Program-made: the position numbers and the translations under genes
NCBI RefSeq assembly: GCF_000765695.2
Contig: NZ_JRPB02000001.1
Span: 62,001 to 126,000, forward strand
Source of the DNA: Helicobacter sp. MIT 11-5569
GTDB taxonomy: Bacteria > Campylobacterota > Campylobacteria > Campylobacterales > Helicobacteraceae
Direction of reading: 5' to 3'
DNA: 64,000 bases
Part shown: positions 27,501 through 35,584 of the stretch, piece after piece
Position numbering within the stretch: the first letter of the stretch is position 1
How the letters are laid out: the number at the start of each line of letters is the position of its first letter
The notes under the pieces: generated by a model
The model's input: the letters and a program-made list of their open reading frames with translations, nothing else
Told to the model about the DNA's origin: nothing
The model's database searches: none

Positions 27501-28849
27501 ATGAAGCAAAGATTGAAGAATTAATGCAAAATGAGGGCATTATCCGCAATCGTCTAAAAATTGAAGCAGCAATTATTAATGCAAAATTGTTTTTAGAGAT
27601 TCAAGCTGAATTTGGGAGCTTTGATAAGTATATTTGGGGCTTTGTGGGTGGGAAGCCAATTATTAATCATTTTAAGAGTATTGCAGATTTGCCCGCTTCC
27701 ACGCCATTATCAGATACAATTAGCAAAGATTTGAAAAAACGTGGCTTTAAGTTTGTAGGAAGCACGATTATGTATGCGTATATGCAAAGTGCAGGGATAG
27801 TTAATGATCATCTTATTTCTTGCTTTAAAAGGCATTTAGCTTCGGGCAATTATTCCGCAGATTTTGGGAATTTTGAGAGTTCGCAGACCACTAGCAGTGA
27901 AGTGAGTTTGAGGAGCGAAGATTTATCGCCAAAAGACAAGCCTTCTTCGAAGGTATTGTGTGCAGTAAGTGGTGGGGTTGATAGCTCCGTTGTCGCCGCC
28001 CTTCTTTATCGTGCGATTGGGGAAAATCTTATCCCTGTATTTGTAGATACAGGGCTTTTGCGCAAAGGCGAAAAAGAAGCGGTAGAAAAAATGTTTAGAG
28101 AAAATCTAAAAGTGCCTTTGATTACTGCGGACGCAAGTGAGTTATTTTTAAGTCGCCTTAAGGGTGTGCTAGACCCAGAGAAAAAGCGTAAAATCATTGG
28201 TGAGACTTTTATTGAAGTGTTTGAAAAAGAAGCAAAAAAGCATAACCAAAATGGCGAGATAAAATTCCTAGCACAAGGCACACTTTATCCCGATGTTATA
28301 GAATCTGTGAGTGTAAAAGGACCTAGCAAAACGATTAAATCTCATCATAATGTCGGCGGCTTGCCTGAATGGATGAAGTTTGAACTTATAGAACCTTTAA
28401 GAGAACTTTTTAAAGATGAAGTAAGGGCATTAGGGCGAGAGCTTGGAATGCCAGAATCTATGCTAATGCGCCACCCATTCCCCGGACCCGGACTTGCTAT
28501 ACGCATTATGGGTGAAGTGAATAAAAAAGACTTGGATTTATTGCGTGAGGCGGATTCTATATTTATTGAGGAGTTGCAAAATCAAGGATTATATGACAAG
28601 GTATGGCAGGCATTTTGTGTGCTGCTTAATGTGCGAAGTGTGGGCGTAATGGGTGATAATCGCACTTATGATAACACGATTTGTGTGCGTGCAGTAGAAG
28701 CGTTAGATGGAATGACTGCGACTTTTGCGCATTTGCCCCATGATTTTTTAGAATCTGTAAGTAATAGAATTATTAATGAGGTTGAGGGCATTAATCGCGT
28801 AGTCTATGACATTACGAGCAAACCACCAGGAACGATTGAGTGGGAGTGA
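24575..28849 (+). CDS. guaA: GMP synthase with four GNAT domains and a DNA glycosylase inserted
   Basis: GuaA converts XMP to GMP using glutamine and ATP and is normally about 510 residues; this frame is 1424. Order: glutaminase part 1 (1-117; nucleophile Cys82 in GICYGMQ); GNAT acetyltransferase-like 1 (~120-283), 2 (~284-436), 3 (~437-612, RimJ/L type); glutaminase part 2 (~616-726; WMSHADK, His681 and Glu683 in FHPEV); GNAT 4 (~735-898); a complete TAG-type 3-methyladenine DNA glycosylase (~900-1085, zinc ligands Cys903, His921, His1079, Cys1083); a Ser/Glu-rich linker; and the ATP pyrophosphatase (SGGVDSS at ~1132) with the dimerisation domain ending PPGTIEWE. Every GuaA catalytic motif is intact and there is no frameshift. 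GNAT 1 and 4 resemble each other. Inteins are not indicated. The ATG at 24575 follows an AAGG site. Confidence 0.9.
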   Translation: MQQVEILVLDFGSQYTQLIARRLREYGVYTEIVPYFEKLDSIKAKNPKGIILSGGPASVYEKDAYKPDSAIFTLNIPILGICYGMQYIAHFFGGRVVKAEAQEFGKAVLEIINHKQPLSFELFNPKKSAQMLDKLMALWEDSARQTHHFLQEKDFPALRQELKVGLQNCQILIARKQSEILGFIGVAKNYIEMLFVAPNVFKNGVGKALINQALKQFFKNAPIIKVDCNEQNPQALGFYQHLGFEVIAKSPKDSAGRDFPIVHLEVQADKLAKTLEKKPLNYSIAVAEKEDLKEILALQHRAFVDEAKRVGKMDIEPLTQDLQSIEQEFQTQMILKCTLENGEIVGSVRGITKNGTTHIAKLFVDFQYRKKGIASALIETLCAKLPAKRYEIFTSEKSLENIALYEKLGFVRFKIEKPKGFPIKAVFLEKFAESQSIIQTNRCTLRPYTQADFKDLHAIVGDKKTMLAWGHGFGREETQEWLNKQMANYQKYGFGIWAIVDKQSGKIIGNAGLDWTTIELDKNKQKVVEIDYILQRNFWNKGLATECALACLEYAFKNLGLEEVYCLVKEDNFASQKVAQKLGMRKVGELVKLYRGKELLHFVFKIEKQLWQQQNRDLLTQTNQIDYGLFAGVKQDSIVWMSHADKVEKIPKGFVELAKSGNTHYCAIADFERRIYALQFHPEVVHSECGGQMLRNFAVGICRSDTSWNMRNFAESEIEKLRKIVEGESAQSFISFQQACAKIGEEQAVKKLSQIWEDGARVTHQDLSEEEIEGMRKEIEGDILETKNLLIAHKKDEWIGFIALESNEITILFVAPQYFGGGYGKALIKEAYHQYLSSFDEVIVGSLESSLGFYQHLGFERTKAKSIESGVASAFSPELIPLSIKREKLQQSLGICPPKISRCEWAKDKDKKANKLYEDYHDKEWGVPLHDDNKLFELLVLEAMQAGLSWITILKKREAFRIAFDNFNPKIVANYDEAKIEELMQNEGIIRNRLKIEAAIINAKLFLEIQAEFGSFDKYIWGFVGGKPIINHFKSIADLPASTPLSDTISKDLKKRGFKFVGSTIMYAYMQSAGIVNDHLISCFKRHLASGNYSADFGNFESSQTTSSEVSLRSEDLSPKDKPSSKVLCAVSGGVDSSVVAALLYRAIGENLIPVFVDTGLLRKGEKEAVEKMFRENLKVPLITADASELFLSRLKGVLDPEKKRKIIGETFIEVFEKEAKKHNQNGEIKFLAQGTLYPDVIESVSVKGPSKTIKSHHNVGGLPEWMKFELIEPLRELFKDEVRALGRELGMPESMLMRHPFPGPGLAIRIMGEVNKKDLDLLREADSIFIEELQNQGLYDKVWQAFCVLLNVRSVGVMGDNRTYDNTICVRAVEALDGMTATFAHLPHDFLESVSNRIINEVEGINRVVYDITSKPPGTIEWE
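24926..26413 (+). other. Insertion 1 in guaA: three GNAT-like acetyltransferase domains
   Basis: The insert falls in the loop between EFGKAVLEI and [10 protein letters not shown] of the glutaminase, which are close together in ordinary GuaA. Acetyl-CoA-binding motif A segments are visible in each domain: [15 protein letters not shown] (about residues 196-210), [15 protein letters not shown] (364-378) and [15 protein letters not shown] (534-548). Junctions are estimates from the conserved flanks and could be off by several residues. Confidence 0.75.
26753..27949 (+). other. Insertion 2 in guaA: GNAT domain plus 3-methyladenine glycosylase I
   Basis: This insert occupies the linker between the glutaminase and the ATP pyrophosphatase. 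The GNAT (motif [16 protein letters not shown]) resembles GNAT 1 of the first insert, including [11 protein letters not shown] versus [11 protein letters not shown] and the shared GFYQHLGFE. The TAG-like domain has [18 protein letters not shown], with a Glu in the place of the E. coli TAG active-site Glu, plus [19 protein letters not shown] and NDHLISC. The last ~35 residues before the ATPase are a Ser/Glu/Lys linker without domain features. Confidence 0.75.
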
Positions 28850-28884
28850 TAGCTGATAGAAACCAATAGAATTAGGAGTATAAA

Positions 28885-29562
28885 ATGAACCAACAAGATG
28901 CGTTAGAAAAATTGAAAAATTATGCAAAATTTTCTAAAGGCGGTAATAATAGCCTTCTAGCAAAAAAAGATGGTGTAACTATTACTATTCACACAACTGG
29001 AAAAGTGCAAGTTCAAGGCAAAAATAAAGAAAAAATAGAAAAAGAGGTTAATCAAATCCTAGAACAAGAAATGTTTGAAAATGACAAGCAGCTTTTTATT
29101 GTATATGGACATGATAAAATAGCCAAAGAACAATTAGAGCATATACTTGAAAAGCTTAGTATTCAAACAAATCAAATAACTAATAACACAGGCACAACTA
29201 TCATTGAAGCTTTAGAAAGTAAAATCTCTTGCGTTAATGCTGGAGTAATTTTGCTTACTCCTGATGATATTTCTATGTCTAAAAAAGACTATGATGATCA
29301 TAAAGATAATTTTGAAGGCTATATCCATGAACGAGCAAGGCAAAATGTTATACTTGAAATGGGTATGATTATGGCAAAGTTAGGTAGAGAAAATACAATT
29401 ATTTTAAACAAAAAAGGTGTTGAAATACCTTCTGATATAGAAGGTGTTTTCAGATTGGAATTTAAAGAAAATCCAAAAGAAGTATTGAAAAAATTAGTTG
29501 AAAGATTAGAACAATGTGGATTTCAAATAGATAAAAATAATGTTTTTAAGGCTATGGATTAA
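28885..29562 (+). CDS. TIR-like predicted nucleotide-binding protein
   Basis: The C-terminal ~155 residues follow the TIR-like family recalled as PF10137: FIVYGHDKIAKEQL (about 71-84), TTIIEALE (104-111), AGVILLTPDDIS (119-130), ERARQNVILEMGMIMAKLGREN (149-170) and IPSDIEGVFRLEF (181-193). Family members are NAD-cleaving effectors in some antiphage systems. The N-terminal ~60 residues (ITIHTTGKVQVQGKN) resemble a TBP-like RNA/DNA-binding fold such as that at the RNase HIII N-terminus. It starts 35 bp after guaA and ends 17 bp before an RM pair. A stand-alone sensor-effector is plausible; no cyclase gene is adjacent. Confidence 0.85.
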   Translation: MNQQDALEKLKNYAKFSKGGNNSLLAKKDGVTITIHTTGKVQVQGKNKEKIEKEVNQILEQEMFENDKQLFIVYGHDKIAKEQLEHILEKLSIQTNQITNNTGTTIIEALESKISCVNAGVILLTPDDISMSKKDYDDHKDNFEGYIHERARQNVILEMGMIMAKLGRENTIILNKKGVEIPSDIEGVFRLEFKENPKEVLKKLVERLEQCGFQIDKNNVFKAMD

Positions 29563-29579
29563 TTTTTAAGGATAGTTGA

Positions 29580-30671
29580 TTGTTGCAAGCACAGATTCAG
29601 AATTTTTCCTATCAAAAATGTTGGCGAGATGTTTTAGAAGAATTTGACTTTGAAAATATCAATATTTTGCCTAGCAAATGTTTAATAAATTTTGAAGGTA
29701 AAACTTTAGCCTTGAGTAAATGGGTAAGCCCTAAACGCACACGCTCCTACCCTTATGCAAGGGTATATGACACTTTTGATAGTCCCAAAGCAAATAAAAT
29801 TATTACCATTATCCCGATTATCAAAGATGAGGGTTTTAATGGCGATATGGATTATTTGCAATGGGATACTATTTCTTTAATGAGTTTGCTTAATGTTTAT
29901 GTTATTTTGTGTTTTTATGATTATGCGGAGACTCACCCAACAAGAAAGGATAAAATCACTAATCAAAAATTTAACAATGACTATATTATAAAACAGCTTA
30001 TCAACCTTGTTAATTATCATCAGTCTGCACTACATTGGAATCTTAATCAGCTAGAAAACAATCATCTTTTATCTTTGGTAGAGAATGCTAAAAATTCCTA
30101 TCAAAAAATAGAAAATTCTTTACATGTAAAACTGCATAATTCCCAAAATATTGATAAGTTTGCACAAAAAATTACCAAAGATAGAGAATCTTTCATGGAA
30201 TTTTCACGACAAAAGGCAAAAGATGCGCAAAATAGGGAATCCTTAACTATACAGCCTAAAGAACAAATCGGCATAGGCAAAAAAGAAAAAATCACGATAA
30301 ATAATTATTTGGGAGGGCAGTATTTTTTCACTATTGATGATGTGATATTTCAAGATAATATTTTATATCTTTGTGAAAGCAAACATAGCAAAAATGCTCT
30401 TTTGCCAAGTAATGATGATATTAAAGATGGGCTTTTGAAGCTTATGCTTTATAATAATTTAAGTAATATTTCAGGATTTAAAGATTTTAAAATTGTCTTG
30501 AGATTAACTTCGGATATTTTGAAAAATAGCATTGTCTTACCAAGTAAAAACTTAGAATCTTTTATTGAAAATAACGCTTTTTCAAGCTCACAGATTCAAA
30601 CACTCAATGCACTTAATTTAGAATCTGTAAATAATCATTTTGAAATTTGGATTAACAATGACTTTTTTTAA
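29580..30671 (+). CDS. Probable type II restriction endonuclease (partner of D12 methylase)
   Basis: The 363-residue protein is not identified by name but has a PD-(D/E)xK core: Asp253/Asp254 in TIDDVIFQDN, then Glu266-Ser-Lys268 in LYLCESKHS. It overlaps the methyltransferase start by 14 bp. The frame is closed by a TGA immediately upstream, so translation must begin at TTG 29580 or the adjacent TTG 29583. AAGGA at 29568-29572 supports this. A long coiled-coil-prone region (~160-225) precedes the nuclease core. Specificity is unknown; the D12-class partner suggests a short adenine-containing palindrome. Confidence 0.72.
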   Translation: MLQAQIQNFSYQKCWRDVLEEFDFENINILPSKCLINFEGKTLALSKWVSPKRTRSYPYARVYDTFDSPKANKIITIIPIIKDEGFNGDMDYLQWDTISLMSLLNVYVILCFYDYAETHPTRKDKITNQKFNNDYIIKQLINLVNYHQSALHWNLNQLENNHLLSLVENAKNSYQKIENSLHVKLHNSQNIDKFAQKITKDRESFMEFSRQKAKDAQNRESLTIQPKEQIGIGKKEKITINNYLGGQYFFTIDDVIFQDNILYLCESKHSKNALLPSNDDIKDGLLKLMLYNNLSNISGFKDFKIVLRLTSDILKNSIVLPSKNLESFIENNAFSSSQIQTLNALNLESVNNHFEIWINNDFF

Positions 30672-31506
30672 ATCCCCACTTCGTTATCCTGGTGGTAAAT
30701 CAAGGGCAATTAAGTTTTTGCAACATTATTTTCCAAAAGATTTCAAGGAATATCGCGAACCATTTTTTGGTGGCGGAAGTGTGGGATTACATTTGGCACA
30801 ATGCTATCGGCAAAAAAAAACACAATTTTATGCAAATGATTTAAATTATGATGTGTATTGTTTTTGGCAGACACTTAAAAACCAAAGCAATGATTTAATA
30901 GCCCAAATTCAAACTATAAAACAACAATTTAATAATGGACGAGAGCTTTATAAAATGCTTTTAGGGCGTAGAGAGGAAAATTTAAGTGATTTCCAAAGAG
31001 CAGTAGATTTTTTTATTTTAAATCGTATTACTTTTTCTGGAGTGGTAGATTGTGGAGGATATTCACAAAAAGCTTTTGAATCGCGTTTTACTCAAAGCTC
31101 TATTGAGCGGCTAAAAAATATCTGTGGTATTTTGAAGTTCTTTCATTTTTCTTCTGATAACTATCAAACACTATTGCAAAAAAAAGGTAAAAATGTTTTC
31201 ATTTTCTTAGACCCACCCTATTTTAGTGCTACTAAATCAAAGCTTTATGGCAAAAAAGGAGATTTGCACAAAGATTTTAATCATCACCTTTTATGCGAGA
31301 ATCTTAAAAATACTCCCCATAGATTCTTGCTTACTTACGATGATAGCGATTTTATAAGGGAACTTTATAAAGATTTTTATTTGCAGACTTGGCATTTGCA
31401 ATATGGAATGAATAATTACAAACAAGAAAAAGCGGCTAAGGGACAGGAGCTTTTAATTAGTAATTTTAAGTTTTCCAAACAAAATTGTTTATTGTTTAGT
31501 GCTTAA
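30658..31506 (+). CDS. D12-class (Dam/MboI-like) DNA adenine methyltransferase
   Basis: This is an alpha-class N6-adenine methyltransferase: motif I region KSPLRYPGGKSRAIKFL and PFFGGGSVGLHL at the N-terminus, and the catalytic FLDPPYFSATKSK (about residue 185). The ATG at 30658 (MTFFKSPLRYPGGKS) is chosen over one six codons upstream, because that motif normally starts within ten residues of the N-terminus. It protects against the adjacent nuclease. Members of the class modify GATC, CATG and other sites; the target is not decidable here. Confidence 0.88.
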   Translation: MTFFKSPLRYPGGKSRAIKFLQHYFPKDFKEYREPFFGGGSVGLHLAQCYRQKKTQFYANDLNYDVYCFWQTLKNQSNDLIAQIQTIKQQFNNGRELYKMLLGRREENLSDFQRAVDFFILNRITFSGVVDCGGYSQKAFESRFTQSSIERLKNICGILKFFHFSSDNYQTLLQKKGKNVFIFLDPPYFSATKSKLYGKKGDLHKDFNHHLLCENLKNTPHRFLLTYDDSDFIRELYKDFYLQTWHLQYGMNNYKQEKAAKGQELLISNFKFSKQNCLLFSA

Positions 31507-31510
31507 ATAC

Positions 31511-32254
31511 ATGGATTTTCTCACCCTCACTCCACAAAACCTTGCAAATGAGCATTTGTGTTGCATCATTCGCAGCAGAAAGATTCACGAAGGTGTTGAA
31601 GCAAAGAGAGCGTGGCTAAGTGAGCAACTGAATGATGGGCATATTTTTAGGAAGCTTAACGCAAAGGCTTGCGTGTTTGTCGAATACGCTCCGCTAGAAT
31701 CTGCTTGGACTCCTATTGTCGGTGAAAATTATTTCTACCTCTATTGTCTATGGGTTGATGGTGAATATAAAGGCAAAGGTTTAGGCAGGGCATTAATGGA
31801 ATCTTGCCTTAATGACGCCAAAGAAAAGGGCAAATCGGGCGTTTGTATGCTTGGGGCTAAGCGTCAAAAGCATTGGCTCTCAAACCAAAGTTTTGCCAAA
31901 AAATTTGGTTTTGAAGTGGTAGATAGCACGGCAAATGGCTATGAACTGCTTGCACTCTCTTTTGATGATACAGCACCCAAATTCGCGCCAAATGCGAAAC
32001 AATGCACGATTGATAATCAAGAACTCACGATTTATTATAGCTTGCAATGCCCCTATATCCTGCAAAATATTCAAATGATAGAAAATTATTGCACAGCTCA
32101 TAACATTTGCGCCTCTTTTGTGCAAGTGGATAGTTTGCAAAAGGCAAAAGAACTGCCATGCGTTTTTAATAATTTTGCAGTGTTTTATAAAGGGCAATTT
32201 GCAACGATTAATCTACTTGACATACCCACTTTGCAGCGCATATTCAAACGATAA
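31511..32254 (+). CDS. YoaP-like GNAT acetyltransferase with thioredoxin-like C-terminus
   Basis: The 247-residue protein has an N-terminal GNAT domain (LYCLWVDGEYKGKGLGRALMESCL, with the acetyl-CoA loop GKGLGRAL) and a C-terminal segment (about 165-247, LTIYYSLQCPYILQNIQMIE, then INLLDIPTLQRIF) like the thioredoxin-like tail of Bacillus YoaP. The Trx-like CPY motif has one cysteine. The ATG at 31511 is preferred over GTG 31499. Substrate unknown. It is the third acetyltransferase-type product in this region counting the guaA inserts as a group. Confidence 0.8.
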   Translation: MDFLTLTPQNLANEHLCCIIRSRKIHEGVEAKRAWLSEQLNDGHIFRKLNAKACVFVEYAPLESAWTPIVGENYFYLYCLWVDGEYKGKGLGRALMESCLNDAKEKGKSGVCMLGAKRQKHWLSNQSFAKKFGFEVVDSTANGYELLALSFDDTAPKFAPNAKQCTIDNQELTIYYSLQCPYILQNIQMIENYCTAHNICASFVQVDSLQKAKELPCVFNNFAVFYKGQFATINLLDIPTLQRIFKR

Positions 32255-32306
32255 ATGTTGGCAAATTTTAGATACAATACAATCAAATTCTATTCAAAGG
32301 AATCCT

Positions 32307-32816
32307 ATGCCTCGCCCCAACACCAAAAATGATTTATTGCGCCAAAGCCAAGCAAATTTTGAACAACTTTTTGCGCTCATTGATTCTATACCTGCTGGGT
32401 TGCAAACTGCAGAATTTGAGTATAACGAACGCGATAAAACTTTGCGTGATATTCTCATTCATCTATACGAATGGCAAAAGTTATTGCTTCATTTTGTGCA
32501 AACAAATCTGCATAAAACGACTGATTTTGTGCCCTTTTTGCCCGCTCCTTATAATTTCAAAACCTACCCCAAAATGAATAGAGAAATTTGGCAAAAACAC
32601 CAAAATACACCCTTAAAAAAAGCAAAAACAATGCTACAAAAAAGCCATTTAGACTGCATAGAGATGATACAAAATCTCCCTGAAAATGAGCTATTTCTCA
32701 AAAAACATTATGTTTGGTGTGGCACAACAAGTCTTGGGAGCTATTGCGTGAGTGCGACTTCAAGCCATTATGATTGGGCAAATAAGCTGATTAAAAAACG
32801 TTTAAAAGCATTATAA
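32307..32816 (+). CDS. ClbS/DfsB family four-helix-bundle protein
   Basis: From ATG 32307 (AAAGGAATCCT upstream) the 169-residue protein matches the ClbS/DfsB family: MPRPNTKNDLLRQSQANFEQLFALIDSI, TLRDILIHLYEWQKLLL, FLPAPYNFKTYPKMNREIW and the C-terminal SLGSYCVSATSSHYDWANKLIKK. ClbS is a cyclopropane hydrolase that protects colibactin producers, while most homologues have unknown roles. No colibactin genes are nearby. Its TACAAT-type promoter is about 35 bp upstream in the previous gene end. Confidence 0.85.
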   Translation: MPRPNTKNDLLRQSQANFEQLFALIDSIPAGLQTAEFEYNERDKTLRDILIHLYEWQKLLLHFVQTNLHKTTDFVPFLPAPYNFKTYPKMNREIWQKHQNTPLKKAKTMLQKSHLDCIEMIQNLPENELFLKKHYVWCGTTSLGSYCVSATSSHYDWANKLIKKRLKAL

Positions 32817-32903
32817 CTGCTCCATTTTGCAAGATTTGGCAAACTGCCCCCATTGTGCCAAACACAAGGATAAATTGACTTTTTAACTATTTATTAACAA
32901 TCT

Positions 32904-32915
32904 GTGCTATACAAT
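32904..32915 (+). promoter_or_regulatory. Extended -10 promoter before a transporter remnant
   Basis: TGTGCTATACAATACC contains TACAAT/TATACA with an upstream TG. It is followed by AAAGGAATCTC and an ATG at 32944. The promoter and ribosome site look intact although the gene is only a stub. Confidence 0.45.
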
Positions 32916-32943
32916 ACCTCGATATTTCACTAAAGGAATCTCA

Positions 32944-33078
32944 ATGCCACAAGTTCAACAAGAATCCCCTCAAAAAAGTGCGCTAAGCTATCTACCTGTG
33001 AGCTTTTTTGGCGCGTGTATGGGGCTAAGTGCGATGAGCGCAGCTTGGCATACAATGTCGCAAATGGAGCAGTTCTGA
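32944..33078 (+). pseudogene. TehA/TDT-family transporter, N-terminal remnant
   Basis: A 44-codon frame encodes SALSYLPVSFFGACMGLSAMSAAWHTMSQ, like the first helix of TehA/SLAC1-type (TDT) exporters, then stops at TGA 33076-33078. No later TehA helices occur in the following ~190 bp in any frame I read. It therefore appears to be the 5' stump of a deleted gene, with its promoter and ribosome site preserved. The 3' boundary lies next to the hook operon terminator. Confidence 0.6.
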
Positions 33079-33170
33079 AGACGGAGCTGTGAGAGCGCAA
33101 GAGAAATGAGCAATTAATTGCAAAGGCGACAAAAGGGGCAAAATTACAGAGCTTTTAATTAAGGGGAATT

Positions 33171-33257
33171 ATGAGTAAAAATAATGAGAGTTGGCAAAAA
33201 ATCTATAATGATTGGAAAATTTATAAAATTTTGTGTCAAGCCCTAAACCCATTATGA
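33171..33257 (+). CDS. Possible 28-residue peptide of unknown function
   Basis: ATG 33171 follows TTAAGGGGAATT, a good ribosome site. The frame reads MSKNNESWQKIYNDWKIYKI and ends at 33257 inside the hairpin at the end of flgE. It may be the start of another deleted gene rather than a real peptide. The bases 33079-33170 between it and the TehA stub hold no recognisable feature. Confidence 0.3.
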   Translation: MSKNNESWQKIYNDWKIYKILCQALNPL

Positions 33258-33272
33258 AATGGGTTTTAGGCT
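33239..33272 (-). terminator. Hairpin at the end of the hook operon
   Basis: Inverted arms at 33239-33252 and 33259-33272 (core CTAAACCCAT / ATGGGTTTTAG, two mismatches, six-base loop) lie four bases beyond the flgE stop. There is no clear T-run on the minus strand, so termination efficiency is uncertain. Confidence 0.5.
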
Positions 33273-33275
33273 AAA

Positions 33276-35573
33276 TTAAGAACGCTTGAGTTGGATTGCT
33301 TCTTGCATAAGTTGGTCAGCTGTTGTGATAGATTTTGCGCTCATTTGATAACCTCTTTGATAAACAATCAAATCTGTAAGCGCAGTTCCTGTATCTACAT
33401 TGCTAGTTTCTAGCATATGATCCATTACTTTTCCAAACTTTAATCCCGCAAGCCCATCTTCATTCCAAGCTAGAATTGGAGGTCCGCTTACAACGCTAGT
33501 TTGTCCATTTACAGTGCGTGCATTCATTTCAAAAAGATTCCCACCAATTTTGCTCAATCCTTGGTCATTGACAAATGCAGCAACCCCAAAGCGACCAATA
33601 GGCTCTGTTTTCCCATTTGTGAAATTCACTAAAATGATTCCATCATCATTGATGATAATATCTTTCATAATACCAGCTTGCGTTCCATCTTGTGTAGTTG
33701 CTTTTGCGGTAGAATCTGTATAAGCAAAGTTGCTAGAAGTTTTGCCATCTCCAGATTGTGTTAAATCAACAGTAATACTTCCATTATTAAAAGGCACATC
33801 AAAAGGAGCAGCATTTGCGCTTCCATCAGCATTAAAAGTAATTTCACTCATCACAGGTGTTTCACTAATAAGTGCTTTTCCTGTGTTATCATAAATTTCT
33901 GTGCGCACTTCCCAACGCTCTAAAACTTCAGGGTTAGCATTGTAGTTACCTTGTTCTAATAGCACATATTGACTTTTTAAAATAAATTTCTCACCAGAAT
34001 CACTAAAAATTTCTGTATTTGTTTCATAAGTTGGAACTTGAAGTTGTGTGCTGCTAATGCCACTTACATTTAGCACTCTCCAACCTTTGGAATCTTCAGC
34101 AGGATTAGTATCGCCTTCACCATTAATTTTTTTATATAAGATTCCATTGTAGCTTATAATAGAATCTTGTGCGTAAGTTTCACCTTCTTGATATTCGCCA
34201 ACACTCCCTGTTACTACATCGCCCACTTCTTTCCAGTTTGTCGTATCTTCTAGGGGTGATTTAATCGTGGTTTCGCCTGTTGTTTGGTCTGTTTCTTCTT
34301 CTACTTGTCCCTTATCAGTTAGTTTTTGATAAATTTTTCCATCTACAACCACAAAAGAATCTTTTTCGTATTCTTTAGCTTGATTATCCGTATATTCTTC
34401 TGTAGAGCTACTATCAACAAGTGTCCAAGCATTAGGATTATCTATTGGATTTCCAGTAGCTTGCCCATCTCCATTTTTTTGAAAAATTAAACCTTGATAA
34501 GCAACATAATCTTTATCTTTATAATTTTTTCCGCTTGCAAATTCGCTAGTTACTCCTTTAAAAGCAGATTCTAATGTGCTTCCATTTGTTTTTAATCCTA
34601 GTTTATCTGCTAATTTTCCACTAACACTTAGTTTTATATCTTGCATTCCTCCATTACTTAAAAACATTGAGCAATCCGTAGGGTTACCTTCACTATCAAG
34701 CTTTAAACCTAGTGTTAAGCCAGTTTTTTCTTTGATTGCGTCCATTAACTCGCCAACATTTTTAAAATCCTCTCCATAAACAAGAGTGTGATTTGTAGTG
34801 ATTCCACCTTTTTCAATGCTAAATGTAATATCTTTAAAGTTTTTTGCATCAACAGATTTACCATTAGCGTCCATAAGTGTATTAATATCTTGTGCTAGGA
34901 ATTTATCCATACTAAAATTACCATTTTCATCTCTTAAAATATTAATTCCTTTTGGGTTTTGGGTGCGATTTAAATTAATTGCTAGATTAACTTCTGTGGT
35001 AAGTGTTGGTTTGTAGTGCAACTCTTTTGGAATTTGTAAAGGTTCTAATTTTGAACCCCCAAGTGCTGCAAAATCTGCTTCTAAGTTGTTTGTGCCAGTT
35101 AGTGTTCCATCTGCCGCTATTTTCCCTAGATTGATTCCATACATATAATAACCGCTAGAATTGACTAAATAGCCCTCACCATCTAAACTAAAAGAACCAT
35201 CACGTGTGAAGTAGTTTTTTTGAACTCCAGTGTAATCTGGTGCTTTGACATCAAATTCCCCACCTTTATTAAGCCCAACAACAAACCAACCTTTTCCACT
35301 ATAAGCAACATTAAAATCTCCATCTGCGCTAACATAAGAACCATCATTAGCGTTAATGGCATTAGAAGCAACTGTTGCACCATAGTTATAATCATTAGAA
35401 ATTGGCGAGTTAGAGTTGATATAGTTTAGGTTTGTAGAAAAAAGACTCTTAAATTCTGGTAAATTTCCACGATATCCTGTTGTATTAACGTTGGCAATAT
35501 TATTTGATGTGGAATCAAGCCCAAATTGATGAGTTTTGATTCCGCTTATTCCATTGTAAAATGAACCAATCAT
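33276..35573 (-). CDS. flgE: Flagellar hook protein FlgE
   Basis: FlgE polymerises into the hook that joins the motor to the filament. The N-terminal rod-like motif is seen (FYNGISGIKTHQFGLDSTSNNIANVNTTGYRG), as is the C-terminal SNVDTGTALTDLIVYQRGYQMSAKSI. The 765-residue length exceeds most FlgE proteins. Part of the excess is three related segments (about residues 349-386, 399-450 and 459-501) with the spacing of chitin/carbohydrate-binding modules (see separate entry). These would be in the exposed outer domains of the hook. It is the last gene of fliK-flgD-flgE, 11 bp after flgD. Confidence 0.95.
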   Translation of the reverse strand: MIGSFYNGISGIKTHQFGLDSTSNNIANVNTTGYRGNLPEFKSLFSTNLNYINSNSPISNDYNYGATVASNAINANDGSYVSADGDFNVAYSGKGWFVVGLNKGGEFDVKAPDYTGVQKNYFTRDGSFSLDGEGYLVNSSGYYMYGINLGKIAADGTLTGTNNLEADFAALGGSKLEPLQIPKELHYKPTLTTEVNLAINLNRTQNPKGINILRDENGNFSMDKFLAQDINTLMDANGKSVDAKNFKDITFSIEKGGITTNHTLVYGEDFKNVGELMDAIKEKTGLTLGLKLDSEGNPTDCSMFLSNGGMQDIKLSVSGKLADKLGLKTNGSTLESAFKGVTSEFASGKNYKDKDYVAYQGLIFQKNGDGQATGNPIDNPNAWTLVDSSSTEEYTDNQAKEYEKDSFVVVDGKIYQKLTDKGQVEEETDQTTGETTIKSPLEDTTNWKEVGDVVTGSVGEYQEGETYAQDSIISYNGILYKKINGEGDTNPAEDSKGWRVLNVSGISSTQLQVPTYETNTEIFSDSGEKFILKSQYVLLEQGNYNANPEVLERWEVRTEIYDNTGKALISETPVMSEITFNADGSANAAPFDVPFNNGSITVDLTQSGDGKTSSNFAYTDSTAKATTQDGTQAGIMKDIIINDDGIILVNFTNGKTEPIGRFGVAAFVNDQGLSKIGGNLFEMNARTVNGQTSVVSGPPILAWNEDGLAGLKFGKVMDHMLETSNVDTGTALTDLIVYQRGYQMSAKSITTADQLMQEAIQLKRS
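34071..34529 (-). repeat. Three CBM5/12-like repeats inside FlgE
   Basis: Each unit reads roughly Y-x-x-x-x-(Y/F)-V-x-(Y/V)-x-G-x-(I/L)-(Y/F)-x-K ... P-x-x-x-x-x-W-x-(L/V): YKDKDYVAYQGLIFQK ending NAWTLV; YEKDSFVVVDGKIYQK ending NWKEV; YQEGETYAQDSIISYNGILY ending GWRVL. The pattern is that of family 5/12 carbohydrate-binding modules, also used as spacers in phage tail proteins. Assignment is by pattern. Confidence 0.6.
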
Positions 35574-35584
35574 AAAAAACTCCT

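Noticed and set aside
24575-28849. guaA fusion as an artefact of missed stops
   Set aside because: The frame is continuous through five recognisable domains with GuaA motifs in order at both ends; artefact would need several coordinated errors.
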